64,000 nucleotides of DNA from Buchnera aphidicola (Protaphis terricola) (GTDB taxonomy: Bacteria; Pseudomonadota; Gammaproteobacteria; Enterobacterales; Enterobacteriaceae): contig NZ_OZ060405.1 of assembly GCF_964059145.1 (NCBI RefSeq), positions 1 to 64,000 on the forward strand, read 5' to 3'. Of this stretch, positions 1 to 14,952 are shown one piece after another (within the stretch, counting starts at the first letter, position 1; every line of letters starts with the position of its first letter). The position numbers were made by a program, and so were the translations under genes. The notes below the pieces were generated by a model. That model did not search any database. It worked only from the letters and a program-made list of their open reading frames with translations, and had not been told where the DNA came from.

Positions 1-9
1 TTATACACA
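1..9 (+). promoter_or_regulatory. DnaA box TTATACACA
   Basis: The first nine bases match the relaxed DnaA-box consensus TTWTNCACA. It sits 55 bases from a perfect box in the same orientation, next to mnmG, which fits initiator binding at the origin. Confidence 0.6.
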
Positions 10-55
10 GTTAATTAGTGTTAAAAGTTCTTTGATTATCAATACTCAATGTTAC

Positions 56-64
56 TTATCCACA
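56..64 (+). promoter_or_regulatory. DnaA box TTATCCACA (perfect)
   Basis: This is an exact match to the high-affinity E. coli DnaA box TTATCCACA, followed by G. A nine-base GC-containing exact match in such an AT-rich spacer is unlikely to be chance. It lies directly before the AT-only stretch upstream of mnmG. Confidence 0.75.
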
Positions 65-276
65 GATTTTGTATTTACTAATAATAATAAATATATATTT
101 TTATTTTTTATATTTTTTTATAAATATAAATAATATAATAAATATTAATTAAATAATATAATATTAACTATAAATTAAAATATTGATATAATTATTTTTA
201 TTGTTGTTATAGATGTTATCTTGATTAAAATATTAATACTGTATAATATATTTAATATTTTAAAAGGTTTTATAGT

Positions 277-2172
277 ATGTTGCAGTTAAATTCTAAAAAT
301 TTTGATGTAATTATTATTGGTGGAGGACATGCTGGGATTGAAGCTGCTTCAGCTTCTTCTCGAATAGGTTGTAAAACATTATTGCTAACTAAAAGTATAT
401 CAGATATTGGTGTTTTATCTTGTAATCCAGCTATTGGTGGAATTGGGAAAAGTCATTTAGTAAAAGAAATAGATGCTTTAGGTGGTATTATGGCTAGAGC
501 AATTGATTATTCTGGTATTCAATTTAGAGTTTTAAATAAAAAAAAAGGACCCGCTGTTCAATCTACTAGGGCGCAAGCTGATAGATTATTATATTCTAAA
601 AATATAAAGAAATTACTAAATAAAGAAAAAAATTTATTAATTTTAAAAGCAGAAATAAAAGATTTAATTGTTAAAAATTATAAAGTTATAGGTGTGTTAA
701 CTCAGAATGAAATAAGTTTTTATACTAAATCAGTAGTATTGTCTACAGGTACTTTTTTAGGAGGGAAAATACATATTGGTTTAGAAAATTTTTCTGGCGG
801 AAGAAGAGGAGAAAAAGCATCTATAGATTTAGCATCTCGATTAAAAGAATTACCTTTTCGTGTAGGTCGTTTAAAAACAGGAACACCACCAAGAATTGAT
901 TTAAATACAATTAATTTTAAAGATTTATTTATACAATACGGAGATATACCTGTTCCAGTTTTTTCTTTAATAGGAAAATCTTCAGATCATCCTCAGCAAA
1001 TACCGTGTTATTTAACGCATACAAATGAAAAAACACATCAAATAATACATGATAATTTAAATAAAAGTCCAATATATCAAGGTATTATTCAAGGTTGTGG
1101 ACCGAGGTATTGTCCATCTATTGAAGATAAAATAGTTCGTTTTCCTGATAAAATATCGCATCAAGTGTTTTTAGAACCAGAAGGTTTATCTAGTTGTAAA
1201 ATATATCCTAATGGAATTTCAACCAGTTTGCCATTAAATATCCAAAAAAAAATGGTACATTCTATAAAAGGCTTAGAAAAATCTAAAATTATTTATCCTG
1301 GATATGCTATAGAATATGATTTTTTTGATCCTAAAGATTTAAATTTAACTTTAGAAAGTAAATGGATTCAAGGTCTTTTCCTAGCTGGTCAAATTAATGG
1401 CACTACTGGATATGAAGAAGCTGCAGCTCAGGGGCTTTTAGCAGGTTTAAATGCAGGATTATATGCTAAAGATCAAAAACAATGGTTTCCTCAAAGAAAT
1501 CAAGCTTATTTAGGAGTATTAATCGATGATCTTACAACACAAGGTACTAATGAGCCATATCGCATGTTTACATCACGTGCTGAGCATAGATTAATTTTAA
1601 GAGAAGATAATGCGGATTTACGTCTTACTGAAATTGGTCGAAAATTTGGATTAATAGATGATTTTAGATGGATACATTATAATAATAAATTATCAAGTAT
1701 TCACTCTGAAATAAAGCGATTGAAAAAAACTAAAATATGTATTAAATCTGTACATTCTAATATTTTAAAAAAATCATTTAATATTTTATTAAATAGAGAT
1801 ACTAATATTTTTAATTTATTAAAACGACCAGAAATAACATATAAAAACTTATCTGATTTAAATATTTTTCATTCAGATATATTTAATATAGATATTATTA
1901 ATCATATAGAAAATGAAATTAAGTATGAAGGTTATATTAAAAGACAGTTAGAAGAAATTAGTAGACATTTAAAAAATGAAAATACTTTTTTATCGCCTAA
2001 ATATGATTATACAAAAATAAAAGGTTTATCAAACGAAGCAATTTCTAAATTAAATGATTATAAACCGATTTCCATTGGTCAGGCATCTCGTATTTCTGGT
2101 ATTACTCCTGCATCTATATCTATTTTATTAATACATTTAAAAAAAGAAGCTGATAAAAAATTTATGTTATAA
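277..2172 (+). CDS. mnmG: tRNA uridine-5-carboxymethylaminomethyl modification enzyme MnmG (GidA)
   Basis: MnmG works with MnmE (encoded here at 16600) and uses FAD, methylene-THF and NADH to put the cmnm5 group on U34 of tRNAs that read split codon boxes. The 631 residues align end to end with E. coli MnmG (629). The FAD dinucleotide-binding motif IGGGHAG is at residues 14-20, the conserved Cys in SCNPAIGG is at 49, and [11 protein letters not shown] and the C-terminal GQASRISG helix are intact. ATG is preceded by AAGG. In E. coli rsmG and atpI follow; here both are gone and atpB comes next. Confidence 0.97.
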   Translation: MLQLNSKNFDVIIIGGGHAGIEAASASSRIGCKTLLLTKSISDIGVLSCNPAIGGIGKSHLVKEIDALGGIMARAIDYSGIQFRVLNKKKGPAVQSTRAQADRLLYSKNIKKLLNKEKNLLILKAEIKDLIVKNYKVIGVLTQNEISFYTKSVVLSTGTFLGGKIHIGLENFSGGRRGEKASIDLASRLKELPFRVGRLKTGTPPRIDLNTINFKDLFIQYGDIPVPVFSLIGKSSDHPQQIPCYLTHTNEKTHQIIHDNLNKSPIYQGIIQGCGPRYCPSIEDKIVRFPDKISHQVFLEPEGLSSCKIYPNGISTSLPLNIQKKMVHSIKGLEKSKIIYPGYAIEYDFFDPKDLNLTLESKWIQGLFLAGQINGTTGYEEAAAQGLLAGLNAGLYAKDQKQWFPQRNQAYLGVLIDDLTTQGTNEPYRMFTSRAEHRLILREDNADLRLTEIGRKFGLIDDFRWIHYNNKLSSIHSEIKRLKKTKICIKSVHSNILKKSFNILLNRDTNIFNLLKRPEITYKNLSDLNIFHSDIFNIDIINHIENEIKYEGYIKRQLEEISRHLKNENTFLSPKYDYTKIKGLSNEAISKLNDYKPISIGQASRISGITPASISILLIHLKKEADKKFML

Positions 2173-2270
2173 ATTATTTATATAAATTAATAAATTTTAA
2201 AATATTTATTTTAAATTAAAAATTTCATATTTTTTAGTTTAAATTTTATATAAAATAAAATTGAGAATAA

Positions 2271-3092
<822 letters not shown>

Positions 3093-3110
3093 GGTAATGT
3101 TAAACTATAA

Positions 3111-3374
<264 letters not shown>

Positions 3375-3410
3375 ATTTATATTTTCAATTTAATTTTTAA
3401 GAAAAAGTAA

Positions 3411-3442
3411 AATCTTTACGTGTTCAATATAGCGTAAAGATT
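3411..3442 (+). other. perfect 10-bp hairpin in the atpE-atpF spacer
   Basis: AATCTTTACG at 3411-3420 and CGTAAAGATT at 3433-3442 are exact reverse complements around a 12-base loop. No U-run follows, so it is not a classical terminator. In an mRNA that needs much more subunit c than b it could stabilise the upstream atpBE part, end it partly, or mark a processing site. The structure is seen; the function is inferred. Confidence 0.6.
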
Positions 3443-3475
3443 AATTATTTTATTTAAAATATAGGGTATATAACT

Positions 3476-3964
3476 GTGAATCTTAATGCGACAATTTTTG
3501 GTCAAGCTATTTCATTTTTTTTCTTTGTTTGGTTTTGTATGAAATATATATGGCCTCCTATTATATTGGCGATTGAAACTAGACAAAAAAAAATTAAAGA
3601 TACATTGGATTCTTCTAAAAAAATTAAACAGGAATATCTTATTATTCAAAAAAAAATGAAACAAGTAATTAAAGATACTAAAATTCAAGCTTCTTTGATT
3701 TTAAATGAAGCAAATAAGCAAAAATTAATTATTTTAGAAACAGCAAAAAATCAAGCAATTGAAGAAAGTAAAAAAATTTTATCAAAAAATCAATTAGAAA
3801 TTGATATTCAAATGATGCATGCTCGTCAAAATTTAAAAAAAGAAATTTTAGATCTATCTTTTTTAATAACTGAAAAAATTATTCAAAAAAATATTAAAAA
3901 CAATATAAATAAAGATTTTTTAAATAACGTTATAAATTCATTATCAAAAATTGATAAAAAATAG
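3476..3964 (+). CDS. atpF: F0F1 ATP synthase subunit b
   Basis: Subunit b forms the peripheral stalk that joins Fo to F1. The product has 162 residues (E. coli 156): an N-terminal membrane anchor (MNLNATIFGQAI then a hydrophobic stretch), the conserved CMKYIWPP hinge, and a long charged coiled coil. The start is GTG, as I recall for E. coli atpF, and it places the MNLNATI N-terminus in register. The gene follows the atpE-atpF hairpin, so its expression may be uncoupled from atpE. Confidence 0.96.
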   Translation: MNLNATIFGQAISFFFFVWFCMKYIWPPIILAIETRQKKIKDTLDSSKKIKQEYLIIQKKMKQVIKDTKIQASLILNEANKQKLIILETAKNQAIEESKKILSKNQLEIDIQMMHARQNLKKEILDLSFLITEKIIQKNIKNNINKDFLNNVINSLSKIDKK

Positions 3965-3982
3965 TATAGAAGGTAAAAATTT

Positions 3983-4513
3983 ATGTTATTTGATACTATT
4001 GCAAGACCTTATGCTCAAGCTATTTTTGAAATAGCTATCGAAAGTAATTCTATAACAAAATGGAAAAAAATATTAATTTTTATCAATCAAATTACTTCAT
4101 TAAAAAGAATTCAAAAATATTTATCTGGTTCAATTTCTCCTAATTATTTATCATCGTTTTTTATATTTGTTGGTGGTCATCATTTTAATAAAAATGTAAA
4201 AAATTTAATAAAGTTGTTAGCTCAATATCAACGTTTTAAAATATTTTATTATATATTAAAACAATTTTTAAAATTAGAAATGTCTTATAATAAAATAAAT
4301 GTTATTAAATTAAAATCAGCATATATTTTAAAAAATAATCAGATTAATAAAATACGTATTATTTTAGAAAAAATATTCGCTTCTAAAATTAAATTTATAT
4401 ATAAAATTGATAAGCGTATACTTGATGGTATAATTATAAAAATACATGATCAAGTTTTTGATTTTTCTATAAAAAATAATTTAAAGCAACTATCTTTAGT
4501 TTTAAATGTTTAA
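3983..4513 (+). CDS. atpH: F0F1 ATP synthase subunit delta
   Basis: Delta caps the F1 head and binds subunit b of the stator. The 176 residues (E. coli 177) start with the conserved ARPYAQAIFEIA segment. The rest is weakly conserved, Lys/Ile-rich and typical of this fast-evolving subunit. The C-terminal RILDGIIIKI motif matches the family's GGxxI region only loosely. It lies 18 bases after atpF and 11 before atpA, inside the operon. Confidence 0.95.
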   Translation: MLFDTIARPYAQAIFEIAIESNSITKWKKILIFINQITSLKRIQKYLSGSISPNYLSSFFIFVGGHHFNKNVKNLIKLLAQYQRFKIFYYILKQFLKLEMSYNKINVIKLKSAYILKNNQINKIRIILEKIFASKIKFIYKIDKRILDGIIIKIHDQVFDFSIKNNLKQLSLVLNV

Positions 4514-4524
4514 GAGAATAATAT

Positions 4525-6057
4525 ATGCAGTTAAATCCTACAGAAATTAGTCAATTAATTAAAGAAAGAATTACTGAATTTAAAGTATTCAATCAATCTT
4601 ATAATGAAGGTACTGTTATATCTATTAATGATGGCATTCTTAAAATTTATGGTCTTTCTGATGTTATGTTAGGGGAAATGATTTTATTAGATAATAATGA
4701 ATATGCTATTGCTTTAAATCTTGAAAGAGATATAGTTGGTGCTGTTGTTATGGGTCCTTACATTCATATCACTGAGGGTATGAAAGTTCGATGTACAGGA
4801 AAAATTTTAGAAATCCCTGTTGGAAAAAATTTTTTAGGTCGAGTTGTCAATGCATTAGGTTCACCTATTGATGGAAAAGGCGCTATAGAATATGATAACT
4901 TTTTACCAGTAGAATCAAATGCTCCAGGTGTGATTGAGCGTATATTAATTGATCAGCCAATACAAACTGGTTATAAAGCAATTGATTCTATGATTCCTAT
5001 TGGACGTGGACAACGTGAGTTAATTATTGGAGATCGTCAAACAGGAAAAACAGCACTTGCAATAGATACTATTATTAATCAAAAAAAATTTAATATTCCA
5101 TGTATTTATGTTGCTATAGGACAAAAACTTTCTACTGTAATTAATGTTGTAAAGAAATTAGAAGAATATAATGCTTTATGTAATACTATTATTGTTGTTG
5201 CATCTGCTTCTGAGGCTGCTTCATTGCAATATTTATCAGCATATTCAGGTTGTTCTATGGGGGAATTTTTTCGAGATCAAGGCAAAGATGCTTTAATTGT
5301 TTATGATGATCTTTCTAAGCATGCAGTTGCTTATCGTCAAATTTCTTTATTATTGCGTCGACCTCCTGGAAGAGAAGCTTTTCCTGGAGATATTTTTTAT
5401 TTGCATTCTCGCTTATTAGAAAGAGCTTCTCGTGTATCTCAAGAGTATATAAAAAAAATTACTAAAGGCAAAGTCATTGATAAAACAGGATCATTAACAG
5501 CTTTACCTATTATTGAGACTCAATCTGGTGATGTATCTGCATTTGTTCCAACTAATGTGATTTCTATCACTGATGGTCAAATATTTTTAGAATCTAGTTT
5601 ATTTAATTCAGGTATTCGACCTGCTGTAAATGCTGGAATCTCTGTTTCTCGTGTTGGTAGTTCTGCTCAAACACAAATTATTAAAAAATTATCTTCAGGA
5701 ATTCGTACTGCATTAGCTCAATATCATGAACTTGCTGCTTTTTCTCAATTTGCATCAGATTTAGATCCTACAACGAAAAAACAATTAATATATGGTCAAA
5801 AAATTACAGAATTACTTAAACAAAAACAATATAGTTCTTTAAGTGTTGCTGAACAAGGTTTAATTTTTTTTATTTCAGAAAATAATTTTCTTGATGATAT
5901 TCCAATTGAAAAAATATCTCAATTTGAGAAAGATATTTTAACATATGCAAATCATTATCATATAGATTTAATGAATAAAATAAATCAATATGGAAATTTT
6001 AATCATGAAATAAAATCAGAACTTATGAAGCTGATAAAAAAATTTAAAAATTCTTAA
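4525..6057 (+). CDS. atpA: F0F1 ATP synthase subunit alpha
   Basis: Alpha forms the F1 hexamer with beta and binds regulatory nucleotide. The 510 residues (E. coli 513) have the Walker A motif GDRQTGKT at 169-176, the arginine-finger region [10 protein letters not shown] near 370-380, and the N-terminal beta barrel. Conservation is very high, as expected of a gene under strong selection. It is the fifth gene of the operon. Confidence 0.98.
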   Translation: MQLNPTEISQLIKERITEFKVFNQSYNEGTVISINDGILKIYGLSDVMLGEMILLDNNEYAIALNLERDIVGAVVMGPYIHITEGMKVRCTGKILEIPVGKNFLGRVVNALGSPIDGKGAIEYDNFLPVESNAPGVIERILIDQPIQTGYKAIDSMIPIGRGQRELIIGDRQTGKTALAIDTIINQKKFNIPCIYVAIGQKLSTVINVVKKLEEYNALCNTIIVVASASEAASLQYLSAYSGCSMGEFFRDQGKDALIVYDDLSKHAVAYRQISLLLRRPPGREAFPGDIFYLHSRLLERASRVSQEYIKKITKGKVIDKTGSLTALPIIETQSGDVSAFVPTNVISITDGQIFLESSLFNSGIRPAVNAGISVSRVGSSAQTQIIKKLSSGIRTALAQYHELAAFSQFASDLDPTTKKQLIYGQKITELLKQKQYSSLSVAEQGLIFFISENNFLDDIPIEKISQFEKDILTYANHYHIDLMNKINQYGNFNHEIKSELMKLIKKFKNS

Positions 6058-6108
6058 TTTTATATTTTTTAAAATGTAAAAATATAATTTTAAAAAAGAG
6101 ATCACACT

Positions 6109-6978
6109 ATGAGTATAAAAGAAATAAAAAATCAAATATATAGTGTAAAAAGTACAAAAAAAATTACTAAAGCAATGGAAATGGTAGCGTTATCTAAAAT
6201 TCGGAAAACAGAAGAACGAATGCGGTTAGGAAGACCTTATTGTAATATTATTAAAAAAGTAATTGATCATATTATCCAAGGTAATTTAGAATATAAACAT
6301 AGTTATTTAGAAAAAAGAAAAATTAAAAAAGTTGGTATCATTATTGTTTCTACTGATCGAGGTTTATGTGGTAGTTTAAATACAAGTCTTTTTAGAAAAG
6401 TATTATTAAAAATAAAAAAATTCATGAGCAAAAATATTTCTTGTGATTTAATATTATTTGGTGTAAAAAGTTTATCTGTATTTAAGTTATATGGAAATTC
6501 TATTCTTGCTCAAGTAACTAACATAGGAGAAAATCCAGATTTATCAAAATTAATAGGATCTATACAAATTATTTTAAAAAAATATCAAAATAATGAAATT
6601 GATCAAGTGTTTGTTGCTTATAATAAATTTCATAACAAATTATCTCAATATCCTACAATTACTCAATTAATTCCTTTATCTGCTGAAAATAAAATATCAT
6701 ATAATAAAAAAAAATGGGATTATTTATATGAACCAGAGTCTAAATTAATTTTAGATATATTATTTGATCGGTATATTGAATCGAAGGTTTATCAGAGTAT
6801 TTTAGAAAATATTGCTAGTGAACAAGCAGCACGTATGGTAGCTATGAAAACTGCAACAGAGAATAGTAGTAATCGAATTGAAGAGTTACAATTATTGTAT
6901 AATAAAGCTCGTCAAGCCAGTATTACTCAAGAATTAACTGAAATTATTGCTGGAGCTTCAGCAGTATCAGTAGAATAA
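6109..6978 (+). CDS. atpG: F0F1 ATP synthase subunit gamma
   Basis: Gamma is the central rotating shaft of F1. The 289 residues (E. coli 287) show the two family signatures: the N-terminal coiled coil with KITKAMEMVALSKIRK and the C-terminal ITQELTEIIAGASAV. The DRGLCGSLN motif is near residue 85. It follows atpA after 51 AT-rich bases; GAGATCACACT before ATG gives a moderate ribosome-binding site. Confidence 0.97.
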   Translation: MSIKEIKNQIYSVKSTKKITKAMEMVALSKIRKTEERMRLGRPYCNIIKKVIDHIIQGNLEYKHSYLEKRKIKKVGIIIVSTDRGLCGSLNTSLFRKVLLKIKKFMSKNISCDLILFGVKSLSVFKLYGNSILAQVTNIGENPDLSKLIGSIQIILKKYQNNEIDQVFVAYNKFHNKLSQYPTITQLIPLSAENKISYNKKKWDYLYEPESKLILDILFDRYIESKVYQSILENIASEQAARMVAMKTATENSSNRIEELQLLYNKARQASITQELTEIIAGASAVSVE

Positions 6979-8397
<1,419 letters not shown>

Positions 8398-8419
8398 TAA
8401 ATATTTTTTGGATATATTT

Positions 8420-8836
8420 ATGGATTTTCATTTAGATATTGTCAGTGTTAAAGAGAGTATATTTTCCGGATTAGTAAAAAAAATACGTATATCTGGAAGT
8501 GAAGGAGAAATGGGTATTTACCCAGGACATTCTCAATTATTAAGTATAATTAAACCAGGTATAGTATATATATTTCATAAAAATAAAACTGAAGAATGTC
8601 TTTATATATCTGGAGGAATATTAGAAATTCAACCTTTTGTTGTTTCGATTTTGGCGGATGTTGCTATTCGAGGTGCAGATTTAGATCGAAAACGTATCTT
8701 AAAAACTAAACAACAAGCTGAAGAATATTGTAAAAATATAGATAAAAATATAAATAAAAAAGATATTTTGCTAAAAATATCTCATGAAATTGCAAAACTT
8801 CGTGTACTTGAAATAATGGATAAATTTAAGCAATAG
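8420..8836 (+). CDS. atpC: F0F1 ATP synthase subunit epsilon
   Basis: Epsilon couples the shaft to the c-ring and inhibits ATP hydrolysis. Starting at ATG 8420 gives 138 residues, close to E. coli's 139, beginning [12 protein letters not shown], with the conserved [17 protein letters not shown] and SGGILEIQP segments. The open frame extends 105 bases upstream into atpD, but that extension has no homology, so the internal ATG is the true start. It ends the operon, followed by a GC hairpin. Confidence 0.95.
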   Translation: MDFHLDIVSVKESIFSGLVKKIRISGSEGEMGIYPGHSQLLSIIKPGIVYIFHKNKTEECLYISGGILEIQPFVVSILADVAIRGADLDRKRILKTKQQAEEYCKNIDKNINKKDILLKISHEIAKLRVLEIMDKFKQ

Positions 8837-8850
8837 AAAATAGTCTATTC

Positions 8851-8870
8851 GCGGCTGGTTTTCCTGCCGC
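8851..8870. terminator. atp operon terminator hairpin (shared with gyrB)
   Basis: GCGGC and GCCGC flank a T-T mismatch, then GG and CC around a TTTT tetraloop. In this AT-rich spacer it is the only GC-rich element. It lies 14 bases after the atpC stop and 67 bases beyond the converging gyrB stop, so it may serve both. No clear U-run follows on either strand. Confidence 0.7.
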
Positions 8871-8937
8871 AATTAATTTATAAATATTTTTTATAAATAT
8901 CAATAATTTATTAAAAGGAGAGAGTATAAAAAATTGT

Positions 8938-11379
<2,442 letters not shown>

Positions 11380-11412
11380 TCATATATTTTTACTTTATAA
11401 ATTTTTTATCGT

Positions 11413-12513
11413 TTAATGTTTTAATAACATTATTACATAAATATCTGAAAAGTTATTTTCTGATTGAATTTGTATTGAAGATTGAGTTTCATTAAAAAAT
11501 AATAAAATATTTTCACTTTGTATTACCTTTAATACATCTAGTATATAATAAACATTAATTGATATTTCAATTGTATCGCCAAAGTATTCAATATTAAATT
11601 GATCTTTTGCAGTTTCTTCATCTTGATTGTAAGATACTGTTTTAAGTATTCCGTTATTAATATTTATTTCAATACCAGAAAATTTTTCATATGATAAGAT
11701 AGAAGTACGTAATAATGATTTTTTGAATAAATGGTTATTAATAATAATAGGTTTATTTAATTTTTTTAATAAAACATTATTATAGTTTGGATATTCTCCG
11801 TCAATTAATTGTGTAGTGAATATTAAATTATCTATATATATTCTTAAATGAGTATTACCAATTAAAATATGTAATAATTCATTTTTTATATTTAATAATC
11901 GTAATATTTCCATAACTCCTTTATTTGGAACAATAATTGAAAAAAAATTTATTTTTTCTTTTAATAAAACATATGATATTGCTAATCTGTATCCATCTGT
12001 TGCTACACTTTTAAGATGGTTATTTTTTTTTTCAAACAACATACCATTAAGGTAATATCGAATATCTTGTTTACCCATAGCAAATTCAGTTTTTAATATC
12101 ATATTTTTAAAAATATCTGATGATATATAAAAATCAGAATGATAATTAAAATTTTGATGATTAGGGAAATTATCGGCTGTTATAGTTAACAATATATAAC
12201 TACTGTTTTCAGAAAAAATATATATTTTATTTTTTTTTAATTTTATTTGGATAATTGAAGTTTCTGATAAATTTTGACAAATATTTAATATCTTTTTTCC
12301 TGAAATTGTTATTTTTCCTGGTGTATATTTAGTTGAAATATAGATTTTTGAAATTATTTCTATTTCTAAATTTGTTGCAGTTAAAGATAATATATTATCT
12401 TTCATTTCTATGAGGATATTTTCTAAAATAGGATGTGAGCTATTTTTTACTAGTAGCCGACTAATTTTTTTTAAATTTTTAATTAAAATATTATTTTGAA
12501 TAGTAAATTGCAT
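11413..12513 (-). CDS. dnaN: DNA polymerase III beta sliding clamp
   Basis: This is the processivity clamp that tethers Pol III to DNA. The 366 residues match E. coli's 366 and can be aligned throughout, although conservation is modest. Diagnostic stretches are [10 protein letters not shown] with VATDGYRLA in the middle domain, and VYYILDVL in the C-terminal domain. It starts four bases after the dnaA stop and is probably cotranscribed with it. Confidence 0.96.
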   Translation of the reverse strand: MQFTIQNNILIKNLKKISRLLVKNSSHPILENILIEMKDNILSLTATNLEIEIISKIYISTKYTPGKITISGKKILNICQNLSETSIIQIKLKKNKIYIFSENSSYILLTITADNFPNHQNFNYHSDFYISSDIFKNMILKTEFAMGKQDIRYYLNGMLFEKKNNHLKSVATDGYRLAISYVLLKEKINFFSIIVPNKGVMEILRLLNIKNELLHILIGNTHLRIYIDNLIFTTQLIDGEYPNYNNVLLKKLNKPIIINNHLFKKSLLRTSILSYEKFSGIEININNGILKTVSYNQDEETAKDQFNIEYFGDTIEISINVYYILDVLKVIQSENILLFFNETQSSIQIQSENNFSDIYVIMLLKH

Positions 12514-12517
12514 AATT

Positions 12518-13873
12518 TTACCCTGATAGGGTTCTTATTAAATTTGAAAAATCTTCTTTAATATCATGATTTTCTTTACGTAAATGTTCAATTTTACGAC
12601 AAGCATGCAATACTGTAGTATGATCTCTTCCATTAAATGCATCTCCAATTTCTGGTAAACTATGTTTTGTTAGTTCTTTTGATATAGCCATAGCTATCTG
12701 TCTAGGTCTAGCTATTGATCGAGATCGTCTTCTAGATAATAAATCTGATACCTTAATTTTATAATATTCTGAAACTTTTTTTTGGATATTATCAATAGTA
12801 ACAAGTTTTTCTTGTAAAGTTAAAATATCTCTAAGTGATTCTCGAACAAATTCAATAGTAATAGTTTTATGGCTAAAATTAGAATTAACAATTATTCTAT
12901 TTAAAGCTCCTTCTAATTCACGTACATTAGAACATAAATGTTTTGCAATAAAAAAAGCAATTTCATCAGGTAAAAAAATATTTTTTTCATCAGCTTTTTT
13001 AATTAATATAGCTACTCTTGTTTCTAATTCTGGGGGATCTATAGAAACAGTTAAACCCCATCCAAATCTAGATTTTAATCTGTCTTTAACACCATTAATT
13101 GCTTTTGGGTATCGATCTGAAGTTAAAATAATTTGTTGATTTTCTTCTAAAAGAGTATTAAATGTATGAAAAAATTCTTCTTGAGAACGTTCTTTATGTG
13201 CAAGAAATTGAATATCATCAATAAGTAATGCATCTACTGAACGATAATATAGTTTAAATTTATCAATAGCATTGTTTTGCAGTGCTCTTACCATATCTTG
13301 AACAAAACGTTCAGAATTCATATAAATAATTCTCATATTATATTTATGTGCTAATATTTGATTTCCAATAGCATGAAGTAAATGTGTTTTACCTAATCCT
13401 GTACCTCCATATAAAAATAATGGATTATAAGAATTTCCAGGATTATTAGCCACTTGTAAAGCTGCTGCTCGTGCTAATTGATTAGATTTACCTTCTATAA
13501 AGTTTTCAAATTTATTTTTTTTATTAATATTAAATTGATAATATGGTTGCGATGGACTATTTTTTTTTTCTTTTATATTAATTTTTTTAATATTATTTAA
13601 AATATTTTTTTTAAATTTTTTTTCTTTCGAAGTTTGATATACTTTAAATGTTATTAATAATTTATTAGGATCATAAAAATCTTTTATTGCTTTTTTAAAA
13701 GTAATTAAATATTTATCTTTTACCCATTCTAAAACGAATCGATTTGGAGCATATATTTCTAAAATATTATTATTTAATTTAGTTTTTAAAGGGCGTATCC
13801 ACATACTAAATTCTGTAGATGGTAGTTTTTCTTGTAATCGACTAAGGCATTTTTTCCAAATACAAAGTGACAC
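12518..13873 (-). CDS. dnaA: chromosomal replication initiator DnaA
   Basis: DnaA binds DnaA boxes (two at 1-64), opens the origin and loads DnaB with DnaC (20923). Domains: N-terminal DnaB-interaction domain, a Lys-rich linker, AAA+ with Walker [10 protein letters not shown] and Walker B LLIDDIQF, and the C-terminal DNA-binding signature [13 protein letters not shown] chose GTG 13873 (451 residues; E. coli 467), because it gives the N-terminus [10 protein letters not shown] matching MSLSLWQQCL and because GGAG lies seven bases upstream. A TTG 12 bases upstream overlaps that Shine-Dalgarno site and is unlikely. Confidence 0.96.
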   Translation of the reverse strand: MSLCIWKKCLSRLQEKLPSTEFSMWIRPLKTKLNNNILEIYAPNRFVLEWVKDKYLITFKKAIKDFYDPNKLLITFKVYQTSKEKKFKKNILNNIKKINIKEKKNSPSQPYYQFNINKKNKFENFIEGKSNQLARAAALQVANNPGNSYNPLFLYGGTGLGKTHLLHAIGNQILAHKYNMRIIYMNSERFVQDMVRALQNNAIDKFKLYYRSVDALLIDDIQFLAHKERSQEEFFHTFNTLLEENQQIILTSDRYPKAINGVKDRLKSRFGWGLTVSIDPPELETRVAILIKKADEKNIFLPDEIAFFIAKHLCSNVRELEGALNRIIVNSNFSHKTITIEFVRESLRDILTLQEKLVTIDNIQKKVSEYYKIKVSDLLSRRRSRSIARPRQIAMAISKELTKHSLPEIGDAFNGRDHTTVLHACRKIEHLRKENHDIKEDFSNLIRTLSG

Positions 13874-14211
13874 AGTATACTCCAAGTAAAAATATATAAA
13901 AAATATAATTATTTTTTAAAAAGTAATATAAAATCATTTGTTAAAAAATTAAATTATATAACTTTAAATATGTAAATGTTATAAAAGGGTATAATATATT
14001 TTATTTATTTTTTATTAAAGATTAAGGTTAAATTTTACTTTTATAAATTAATATTTATTGATTAAATGAAATAAATGTAAAAATAATATAAAATTATAAT
14101 AAAGAATAAAAAGACAATAATTCATTTTTAATTGATTTTTTTAAAATCTTTTATTTATATTTATATAAAAAAATTATCAAATTATATTAATTATTTTATG
14201 GTGTATAAAAA
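13874..14211. other. dnaA-rpmH divergent intergenic region
   Basis: These 338 bases separate two divergently transcribed genes and must carry both promoters. A TATAAT lies at about 13990 on the plus strand without a convincing -35. I find no perfect DnaA box, so the dnaA autoregulation known in E. coli is not visible. The rest is AT-rich with no recognisable gene remnant. Confidence 0.45.
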
Positions 14212-14355
14212 ATGAAAAGAACTTTTCAACCATCAGTATTAAAGCGTAATCGTTCACATGGATTTAGAATCCGAATGTCAACTAAAAGTGGTCGTTATAT
14301 TTTATCACGAAGACGTTCTAAATTAAGATCACGTTTAAGTGTTTCTAGTAAATAA
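14212..14355 (+). CDS. rpmH: 50S ribosomal protein L34
   Basis: L34 is a 47-residue basic protein of the large subunit (E. coli 46). The frame starts [18 protein letters not shown], keeps the [15 protein letters not shown] core and ends SVSSK with TAA at 14353-14355. It lies upstream of rnpA in the conserved cluster rpmH-rnpA-yidD-yidC-mnmE. The match to E. coli is near identical, so both identity and start are secure. Confidence 0.98.
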   Translation: MKRTFQPSVLKRNRSHGFRIRMSTKSGRYILSRRRSKLRSRLSVSSK

Positions 14356-14366
14356 TAAGGTTTAAT

Positions 14367-14714
14367 ATGATATTAAATTATTTTTTTAAAAAAAAATCTA
14401 AATTATTAAAATCAATAAATTTTAAATATGTTTTTGAGAAAAATTATATGCAAAGTAATTTTGAATTAGTTATTTTAGGACGTTCTAATTATTTAGGATA
14501 TCCTAGATTAGGTATTAGTATACCTAAAAAAAATGTTAAATATGCATATAAACGAAATATAATTAAAAGATTAATTCGAGAAACTTTTCGTCTATTGCAA
14601 TATAAATTAACTTCTAAGGATTTTATAGTAATAGCTAAAAAAAATATTATTTCTTTAAATAATAAAAATATAATTAATATATTGGAGACTCTATGGTTAA
14701 AATATCATCATTAA
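14367..14714 (+). CDS. rnpA: ribonuclease P protein component
   Basis: RnpA is the protein subunit of RNase P, which trims 5' leaders of tRNA precursors. The 115 residues (E. coli 119) show the signature RNIIKRLIRETFR in the conserved RNR helix and the LGISIPKKNVKYAYKRN strand. It follows rpmH by 11 bases and overlaps the start of yidD by 22 bases. The RNA partner rnpB is not in this window. Confidence 0.95.
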   Translation: MILNYFFKKKSKLLKSINFKYVFEKNYMQSNFELVILGRSNYLGYPRLGISIPKKNVKYAYKRNIIKRLIRETFRLLQYKLTSKDFIVIAKKNIISLNNKNIINILETLWLKYHH

Positions 14715-14950
14715 TTATATATTTTTTAACTCATATTATTTTAATTTATCAGTATTTTATTAGTCCTTTTATGCAATCTCATTGTCGTTTTTATCCGACT
14801 TGTTCAACATATATGATTTGTTCTTTGCATAAATTTGGAATAATTAAAGGTATAATTTTAACAATATTTCGTTTGTTTAAATGTCATCCATTTTATAAAA
14901 CTGGATATGACCCAATATCTTTTAGAACAAAAGATAAAAGTGAATATTAA
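14693..14950 (+). CDS. yidD: membrane protein insertion efficiency factor YidD
   Basis: YidD is a small membrane-associated protein that helps YidC-dependent insertion. The 85 residues equal the E. coli length and carry the family signature YQYFISPFMQSHCRFYPTC with paired Cys, then a basic C-terminal part (GYDPI). The ATG lies inside the end of rnpA with GGAGA seven bases before it, so translation is probably coupled. The stop is two bases before yidC. Confidence 0.95.
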   Translation: MVKISSLIIYFLTHIILIYQYFISPFMQSHCRFYPTCSTYMICSLHKFGIIKGIILTIFRLFKCHPFYKTGYDPISFRTKDKSEY

Positions 14951-14952
14951 TT

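Larger units (their letters stand above)
1..276. other. oriC: oriC-like AT-rich region upstream of mnmG
   Basis: This is a non-coding stretch at the window edge next to mnmG, the position of oriC in E. coli. It holds two DnaA-box matches in the first 64 bases, followed by about 200 bases made almost only of A and T that could act as an unwinding element. I see no E. coli-type GATC-rich 13-mers and no other clear DnaA box. The origin may extend leftwards beyond the window. The origin role is inferred from context and boxes; strand skew was not computed. Confidence 0.6.

Noticed and set aside
13885..13885. TTG start for dnaA four codons upstream of GTG
   Set aside because: That TTG overlaps the GGAG ribosome-binding site serving the GTG start, and the extra residues do not match DnaA.
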